This document shows positions 57,771 through 64,000 of a stretch of 64,000 bases of DNA, one piece after another (the first letter of the stretch is position 1; each line of letters begins with the position of its first letter). Location of the stretch: the NCBI GenBank assembly GCA_007570785.1, contig ML664183.1, positions 11,862,416 to 11,926,415 on the forward strand, written 5' to 3'. The position numbers were made by a program, and so were the translations under genes. The notes under the pieces are model-generated. The model did no database searches. It was given only the letters and a program-made list of their open reading frames with translations, and was not told the origin of the DNA. The stretch is from Antilocapra americana. Taxonomy: Eukaryota; Chordata; Mammalia; Artiodactyla; Antilocapridae.

Positions 57771-57976
57771 TTCTCTCCAGCCACGTTTTCCTGTAACCTC
57801 TTTACAGAGGATATTAACAAGGCTACTTCTTACCTATCACCTTGCCTCACTGAATTCCTTCCCATGTGGAGACATAAAGAACCTGAGTTTCAGTAAGTCC
57901 TGAGACTAGCTGCCTAGTTTCAATCGGAAGACTGTGGGTTCAAGTCCCATTGGAGGTGTGCAGTTTCGCCCCATTT

Positions 57977-58202
57977 GTGTGTGTGCTCAGTCACTCGGTC
58001 GTGTTCAAATTTTTGAGACCCCCTGGCAGGACTATAGCCTGCCAGGCTCCTCTGTCCATGGGATTCTCCAGGCAAGGATACTGAAGCAGGTTGCCATTTC
58101 CTTCTCCAGGGTATCTTTCCCACCCAGGGATCAAACTTGCCTTTCCTGCGTCTCCTGCATTGGCAGGTGTATTGTTCACCACTGAACCACCTGGGAAGCC
58201 CA
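57977..58202 (-). repeat. Bov-tA SINE
   Basis: Antisense: tgtgctcagtcactcggtcg to accacctgggaagccc. Confidence 0.92.
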
Positions 58203-59159
58203 CAAGGGGCACACAATTCTAACCTGTTCTTCACATCTGCTTTGCTGGGGCCATTCTTGGCAGCCATCCTGCAGGAGGAGGGGCAGTAGAACCAAGATCT
58301 GACCAGTAGGAATGTGAGCAGAATGTGTCACTTCCAGTCTGGCACAGTTATGAGATGGTGTGGTAGCTTTCATCACTGTTACCCTGCTTCTTTGACATGG
58401 GAGGCTTCGTGTTCCAGGTACTGTAACTATAAAATGAAGGAGGGTCCCCCGGCCCTCCTAAATTGTGAATTGAGCAAGAAAGAGTCCTGTACTATTAAGC
58501 TACTGAGATTTGGGGGCTTCCTTGGTATGGAGCCTAGCCTGGCTCATCCTGATACATTGTAATCCAGTTCTAGTCAGTGAGATCCAAGGGATGTGTACTG
58601 TGCAGTTTCTGGATGGCTATTTCCACTTACAACACATTTCCTTTCATTGGAGAAAAGGAGAGAAACGTGTAAGGGGTACTCATTCATTGCCCTGGCCAGC
58701 TGTCCGTTTCTCAGTTTTGCAGGGAAAAAAAAAAGGCTCATTAGATTGTGATGCTGGTAATTGCAATATCCATTATGTGAGCCTGAGTAGGGAACAGAGG
58801 GTTACACAGAGCCTTAAGGTTGTGAAATTGCTGTTCTAAACTAGGATTGTTTGATTCCAGACTTCTTTAACAAACAATAAGTGCCCTGATGGTGTCAGCC
58901 TTTTCTGCTATTTGCATCTGAATGCACCTGCCTTCATACTAGTTACGAAGAGAATGAGAAGTGTGGTTATAATGGATGAATAAAATGAACAGGTGTTTGT
59001 GGGGGTAGATGATGTCACTGTCATCTCTTGTCTTCATCCTCATTCACAGTATAATCGTTGCTGAAAAATAAAAATAGTCCTGGACAGCATTTCCTTGCCT
59101 GTGACGTGCTTTCATGTGTATTTTCTGGCTCAGATGTGATATACAAGTGGGAGCATAAT

Positions 59160-59390
59160 GTAGGAGATAACAGTTCTGTCTCTATAGGCACACACACTTG
59201 GGTTCAGATACCAGCTCTGTCAGTCTCTTTGACATGTGACCTTGGACAACCGACAAACTCTCTAAACCATAGTTTCCTCATCTGTATAATGGAACAGTTC
59301 TGGAAACTCACAGGTAGCGTCACTGCGAGGAGAAAATGACATGACACAGGAAGTTTATAAGCATATTGTGTGGGACACTAAAAATGCTTG
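59160..59390 (+). repeat. MIR
   Basis: Sense: cttgggttcagataccagct, tgaccttggacaaccgacaa and tttcctcatctgtataatgg. Confidence 0.8.
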
Positions 59391-59429
59391 ATATACAGGA
59401 TTCCCTAAAATAGGTTGGATTTTGATTTG

Positions 59430-59580
59430 TATGACAGCCTAGGAAGATGGATGGGGCAGGCATGAACATTCTCATTTTAGAGTGAAGGAAGCTGAGTCTT
59501 AGAGAGTTGAAATGAAATGAAACCTTGCTCAAAGTCAGAAACAGATTTTTATCCCAAGTCCAGTGATCCCATTTCTGGGC
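59430..59580 (-). repeat. MIR fragment
   Basis: Antisense: ttctcattttagagtgaagg, aagctgagtcttagagagtt. Confidence 0.6.
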
Positions 59581-59612
59581 TCTTGCCAAGTAACATGTTT
59601 CCTTGAAATTGC

Positions 59613-59810
59613 CAAATATGCTCAGTCGTGTCTGAATCTTTGTGGCCCCATGGACCGTAGCGTGCCAAGCTCCTCTGTCTCATGAAATTTTTCCAGAAGT
59701 GGAACGAGTTGCCATTTCACACCCCAGAGGATCTTCCTGACCCAAGGATTGAAACTGTCTCTTGCATCTCCTACATTGACAGGTGGATTATTTACCACTA
59801 GCGCCACCTG
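59613..59810 (-). repeat. Bov-tA SINE with 8-bp target duplication
   Basis: Antisense copy between GAAATTGC at 59605-59612 and 59811-59818. Confidence 0.85.
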
Positions 59811-59987
59811 GAAATTGCAAAGAAGCAATACAAAATAAAATTTAAATTCTGAGCTGCTTCCTTTTTGATCTCCAATAAACAAAATCATTTTCTTTAGAGA
59901 GTTATTACTGTAGTTATTACTGTATTATGTGCAAATGTGAGAGACTGTTAAGTTGTACTGGAAATAACATACTCAAAAATTTTTTTC

Positions 59988-60257
59988 TTTTTTTAAAAAA
60001 TGTATTTCTCTTTGGCTGTGCTGGGCCTTCATTCACGCGTGGGCTTCTTAGTTGTAGTGAGTGGGAGCTACTATCTGTTGTGGTGTGCAGGCTTCTCCTT
60101 GTGGTGACTTCTCTTGTTTCAGGACACAGGCTCTTGGGTGCGTGGGCTTCAGTAATTGTGGCACAGGGGTTTAGTTACCACGCAGCATGTGGGATCGAAC
60201 CTGTGTCTCCTGCATGGATGTTTGATTCTTTACCGCTGAGCCACCAGGGAAGCCCTC
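59988..60257 (-). repeat. Long tRNA-derived SINE
   Basis: Antisense: tttggctgtgctgggccttc, gtggtgtgcaggcttctcct and ctgagccaccagggaagccc. Confidence 0.9.
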
Positions 60258-60965
60258 GAGGTTTTTCCTTAATCCTCTAGTCTCAGCTCCACCGCACCAC
60301 CACCTATCTCCACTTTGTAAAGATTGAGTGAAAATACACATCTTCCTAACTTACACAAAGTGGCATAAGTACCATTCTACAAAAATCTGTAAATCACACA
60401 GCAAAGCTGACTTTTTTCTTTCTCCTTCATTAAAACCTTTATTATCTCCTCTGATATTTAACATTCAAAACAGTTTACTTTCTCTATCTTTGTTGCAACA
60501 TGCCTTTTAACATCAAGTTAGTAAGATACAAAGGGACACCTTTCACCGTGTCACAATCTGGATCTACACCTCTGCCCTTTGCCATCAGAAAGTGACCACT
60601 CTAACACAGGCCATGTTTTCCTTTAAGCAATGTTGAATGATTCACTCTCAACATAAGCCTAGGAACAAACACTGTTAAAACCTGAATATTACATTTCCTT
60701 GAACCTAGCTTAGTCACCATTGCTTTCATAAAGCCTCTCCTCTCTCACCCGTGGGGTGACTCCTAACAAGGCACTGACCTCACTTGTGCTGTCATTCATT
60801 GGTCCACCTTGTCCTGGCTCTTCTAAGGTGGCTCCTGCTGTACCCTCTCTCCACCTCTAGTGCCTGGCACCACGCCTCGTCCATTGCAGATGGGTTAAAT
60901 ATTTGCTGAACCAAGTGAGGAAACCTGTGCTTGGTATAGCCCCTAAAAGAGATGAGACTCCTTCA

Positions 60966-61178
60966 AGGGCTTTCCCAGTATCTCAGTGGTAAAGAATCTG
61001 CCTGCCAATGGAGGAGACACAGGTTGGACCCCTGGATCGGGAGGATCCCCTAGAGGAGGAAATGGGAACCCAGCCCAGTATTCTTGCCTGGGAAATCCCA
61101 TGGACAGAGGAACTTCACAGGCTATATAGTCCATGGGGTTGCAAAGAGCTGGACATGACTTAGCAACTAAATAACAAC
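60966..61178 (+). repeat. Bov-tA SINE
   Basis: Sense: gggctttcccagtatctcag to gacttagcaactaaataaca. Confidence 0.92.
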
Positions 61179-61192
61179 CTTAGGGCAATTTT

Positions 61193-61406
61193 GGGGCTTC
61201 CCTTGTGGCTCAGATGGGAAAGAATCTGCCTGCAATGCAGGAGACTGGGGTTCAATCCCTCAGTCAGGAAGATCTCCTGGAAGGAAATGGCAACCCACTC
61301 CAGTATTCTTGCCTGGAGAATTCCATGGACAGAGGAGCCTGGCATGCTACAGTCCATGGGGTCGCAGAGTTGGGCATACTGAGCAACTTACACACACACA
61401 CACACT
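61193..61406 (+). repeat. Bov-tA SINE with (CA)n tail
   Basis: Sense: ggggcttcccttgtggctca to gagcaacttacacacacaca; the tail has become a CA microsatellite. Confidence 0.92.
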
Positions 61407-61752
61407 TATCTGTAATACTTGTTAAACCTTTGTAGCGGAAGATGTGTTGGTCCTTGGGTTAAATCAATACAGTGTGTCTGGCAAGCAAAAAAGTGAAGGT
61501 ATTGTCAAGGGCTAATTCATGGTCATGCAGGTGCACACCACTCCTTCTTTCTCTGGTTGCTTGGTTTGAGAGACACAACTTTAATCTGAATCTGAGTGCT
61601 ACTATTTATGGACCACAGGATGTGCCCTAGGACTCAGGCTTCCCTGCCCCTTTCTCCATTATCTCTTCAGATCCTGGGCAAAACCCTAGCTTGAACCTAC
61701 CTTGTACCTTTGGTGAACCTACCTTTTACTTTGGGTGTCACCACTAGATTGG

Positions 61753-61969
61753 GGGTTTCCCTGGTAGCTCAGCTGGTAAAGAATCCACCTGCAATGCAGG
61801 AGACCTGGGTTCAATCCCTGGGTTGGGAAGATCCCCTGGAGGAGGACATGGCAATCCACTTCCGTATTCTCACCTGGAGAATCCTGATAGACAGAGGAGC
61901 CTGGTGGGCTATAGTCCATGGGGTCGCAAAGAGTCAGACACGACCGAGCGACTAAGCACAGCACAGCAT
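61753..61969 (+). repeat. Bov-tA SINE
   Basis: Sense: gtttccctggtagctcagct to gaccgagcgactaagcacag, near consensus. Confidence 0.93.
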
Positions 61970-62424
61970 GGCAACAGACTGTATTCTTCAGTGTCTTACT
62001 CATGTTTCCCACTCAACCATCCAAAGCCAAAAAATATTAGGTTCAAAGCAGAGGGCATAGCACAAACAATAAGGAAAATAAAGAGAACCAGACCAACAAA
62101 TACCAGATTTGCCTTAGAAGGCAGGGCACTGGGGATCTTGGAAAGAGTAATTTTGCAGGAATCATTTCATAGAAGCCAAAATGGTAGTGGCTCTAATAAC
62201 CACTCCCATTGGGAGTCAGGGCCTCCCTCATGTTCCTACAAACCTGCTAAGTGACCTGCCTAAGTCACACCCCTCTCCAGGACTGTTTCATCAGGGAGTC
62301 AAGGTTGGGCTAGTTCAGTAGTTCTATCTTCAGTGATACACCAAAATGCCTCTAGAGAACTTGTTGATAAGGCACATTCTATGCTTCCCACCCCCGAAAA
62401 ACCCTGATTTGGACCATGAAGAAG

Positions 62425-62490
62425 ACTTTAGGGTCCCTTTGACTGCAAGAAGACCAAACAAACCAATCCCAAAGGAAATCATTTTACACT
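62425..62490 (+). repeat. Degraded BovB-like fragment
   Basis: ttgactgcaagaagaccaa and ccaatcccaaaggaaatca resemble a BovB 3' phrase with many changes. Confidence 0.35.
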
Positions 62491-62569
62491 GTATGTTTAT
62501 CTGTAACTCTCTGGCACCCTTCTCAGGGCAGAAATCTTAAAATACCTATACATATACTCTCCTTATAGC

Positions 62570-63476
62570 AAAATTTATAAAGTAATTATTTATTCTTTTC
62601 TCCTTTACATTACCAACAGTAGCCCAGTGTTAAGATTTTAGAAAACATGAAGAAATTTTTTGAAAAAAATCTTGGTTTATGCACACATGTATAAAAATAT
62701 TCAGATAAGCAAATATCTGCTCATTACATCACCCAGCTTTCAAGAGTGCCAAAAATAAATAAATAAAACATTTCCATATCAAAAGAGAGGGCTGGGTGGT
62801 TTTGTTAAAATTCATTTTAACAATTTTAGCTAACTAACATGCTGATGAAATTCAAGTTAAAGGTATAGCCAGTTAATATCACAGAAAACACTGTGTGGCT
62901 AGTAAGGAGTATTCTTTAAATAGAATCTGCTTTGTGCTTCAAACACAGCTAGGTGTACAGTTTCAACAGTAAGCAGCAATAAAGATGAAGAAAATGCCCA
63001 ACTTTTCTAACAACTGCTCTATCATAGAAAGGAAATATAAATGAAAAGAAAAAAGTATCACCATCTCTTCACAAAGGACATCAAAGTCAGAATGGTAGAT
63101 TTACGAAGTGCTTGGATTAAAAAATAACAACAATAAAGATCCCTGGTTAATTGGCCTTTTTTAAAAAACCGCAAAACATAAAATATTCGCTTGTTGGTGT
63201 AACAGATTTGACCTACAAGCAATAACCTGAACTATCTTTTCTTCATCAAGTACTTTAACAGTGCAAAATGTTGGCGGTCTCAGCATTCAATGCTCAGAAA
63301 GGCAAAGCAGGCAAAAAAACAAAAACAAAACACAATGATTCACTGCTATGCTACAGTCTTAAAGGTAGACAGGCAGTTTCTGATGTGAGGTGAAATAAGC
63401 AATACAAAATGTCCATTAGCTAACATAAGATACAGTATTGAATCTTTTGACACAAAAACAAAGAATAATCACATTG
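62570..63476 (-). other. CEP55: CEP55 3' UTR, probable
   Basis: About 900 AT-rich bases follow the stop codon on the minus strand without any recognisable interspersed repeat, in contrast to the repeat-dense sequence below 62 kb. An AATAAA at 62594-62589 would end it, giving a length like that expected for the human transcript. The end is inferred. Confidence 0.5.
62589..62594 (-). terminator. CEP55: Candidate CEP55 poly(A) signal (AATAAA)
   Basis: Canonical hexamer on the minus strand at the point where repeat-free sequence ends. Other near-hexamers exist in this AT-rich tract, so the choice is tentative. Confidence 0.45.
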
Positions 63477-63677
63477 CTACTTGGAACAGTATTCCACGTG
63501 GACGAGTAGATCTCGATGTTCAGTGGCTGGATATTGGATATTGCACTTAGGACATTCCACCAGGCTTTCATTTAACGCAGCAGTGGGACTTTTTGGTGAG
63601 GCGACTTTTCCTTTGTTTTCAGTCTCCTTTTGGAAAGTGACTAATGGCTCTGTGAAGGCAAACTCACGAATCTGCTT
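63477..63677 (-). CDS. CEP55: Centrosomal protein 55, last coding exon (partial gene)
   Basis: After a tttttcag acceptor the exon reads KQIREFAFTEPLVTF to HVEYCSK and TAG, 66 codons in phase 0. It matches the C-terminus of mammalian CEP55, an abscission-site scaffold that recruits ESCRT proteins ALIX and TSG101 to the midbody. The closing part, with ECPKC, then H, then H and a final C, is the C-terminal ubiquitin-binding zinc finger. The coiled-coil body of the protein is encoded by exons beyond the right edge. The residue pattern is intact. Confidence 0.95.
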   Translation of the reverse strand, partial: KQIREFAFTEPLVTFQKETENKGKVASPKSPTAALNESLVECPKCNIQYPATEHRDLLVHVEYCSK

Positions 63678-63829
63678 CTGAAAAATAAGTGTCAAAAGAA
63701 CATGGTTTGTATAGGTGGCCTACCATTCAGCAGTTGTAACTGCTCCGTAGTATTCCAGTTGCTTCAGCCCTCTAGCTAGATTTTCTTCTGAATCTCTCTG
63801 GTCACTGGTGTTACACTGGTAGTTATGCA

Positions 63830-64000
63830 TGCGTGCTAAGTCGCTTCAGTCATGTCTGACTCTTTGTGTGTGACCCTATGGACTGTAGCCTACCAGGATT
63901 CTCTGTCCATGGGTTCTCCAGGCCAAGAATACTGGAGTGGGTTGCCATGCCTTTCCACAGAGGATCTTCCCTACCCAGAGATCAAACCCACATCTCTTAT
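63830..64000 (-). repeat. Bov-tA SINE, cut by window edge
   Basis: Antisense: gtgctaagtcgcttcagtca, gagtgggttgccatgcc; in the last CEP55 intron. Confidence 0.9.

Larger units (their letters stand above)
41511..62569. other. FFAR4-CEP55 intergenic region, no gene seen
   Basis: 21 kb with no supported coding exon. Repeats are listed separately. Stretches without a named feature: 41.5-42.1, 42.9-43.47, 44.7-45.8, 46.6-47.3, 48.5-51.6, 55.75-57.2 (apart from one MIR), 58.2-59.15 and 60.3-60.96 kb; 58.3-58.56 kb has the look of an unnamed old repeat. Confidence 0.7.

Noticed and set aside
1..64000. A new multi-gene defence or biosynthesis system
   Set aside because: The window is mammalian with three well-known genes and repeats; nothing supports a clustered novel system.

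Overview
The window is nuclear DNA from a ruminant, almost certainly a bovid. It carries many copies of ruminant-specific retroposons: BovB (RTE-type) LINE pieces, a near-complete Bov-A2 dimer, many Bov-tA copies and many tRNA-derived artiodactyl SINEs, on a background of old mammalian MIR, L2 and L1 remains. The coding exons match known mammalian proteins closely. The species within the group cannot be fixed from sequence alone.

Three protein-coding genes are supported. (1) RBP4, serum retinol-binding protein, + strand: a TATA-type promoter near 10.55 kb, non-coding exon 1, five coding exons between 10871 and 16825 (201 codons, intact), and a 3' UTR ending near 17.1 kb. (2) FFAR4 (GPR120), the long-chain fatty acid receptor, - strand: three coding exons at 41225-40659, 31705-31577 and 20707-20318, joining in phase 0 into an intact 361-residue GPCR. 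(3) The last coding exon of CEP55, - strand, 63677-63477, with a probable 0.9 kb 3' UTR; the rest of CEP55 lies beyond the right edge. The order RBP4 - FFAR4 - CEP55, with RBP4 and FFAR4 tail to tail, is the one I know from human 10q23.33, read here in reverse.

Layout: 1-10.5 kb is intergenic and repeat-rich (four SINE/BovB blocks, an L1 remnant, a MIR). 10.1-11.35 kb is a CpG-rich block over the RBP4 promoter and first exons. 11.5-16.8 kb holds the larger RBP4 introns. 17.1-20.3 kb is the convergent RBP4/FFAR4 gap, including an L2 copy that may lie in the FFAR4 3' UTR. 20.7-31.6 and 31.7-40.7 kb are FFAR4 introns 2 and 1; intron 1 contains a processed retrocopy with a perfect 15-bp target-site duplication. 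40.6-41.5 kb is the FFAR4 first exon and CpG-rich promoter. 41.5-62.6 kb is intergenic, dense in nested repeats (MIR, MER5A, BovB, Bov-tA, a class-I type LTR). 62.6-63.7 kb is the CEP55 3' end.

The genes are linked by vertebrate metabolism only loosely: RBP4 carries retinol in blood, FFAR4 senses long-chain and omega-3 fatty acids, and CEP55 works at the cytokinetic midbody. I see no operon-like or unknown multi-gene system. The more unusual points are a poly(A) hexamer inside the RBP4 coding end, an unidentified retrocopy inside FFAR4, a tail-only retroposition scar inside a BovB, and several structured DNA tracts (60-nt alternating Y-R tract, G-quadruplex array, perfect hairpins).
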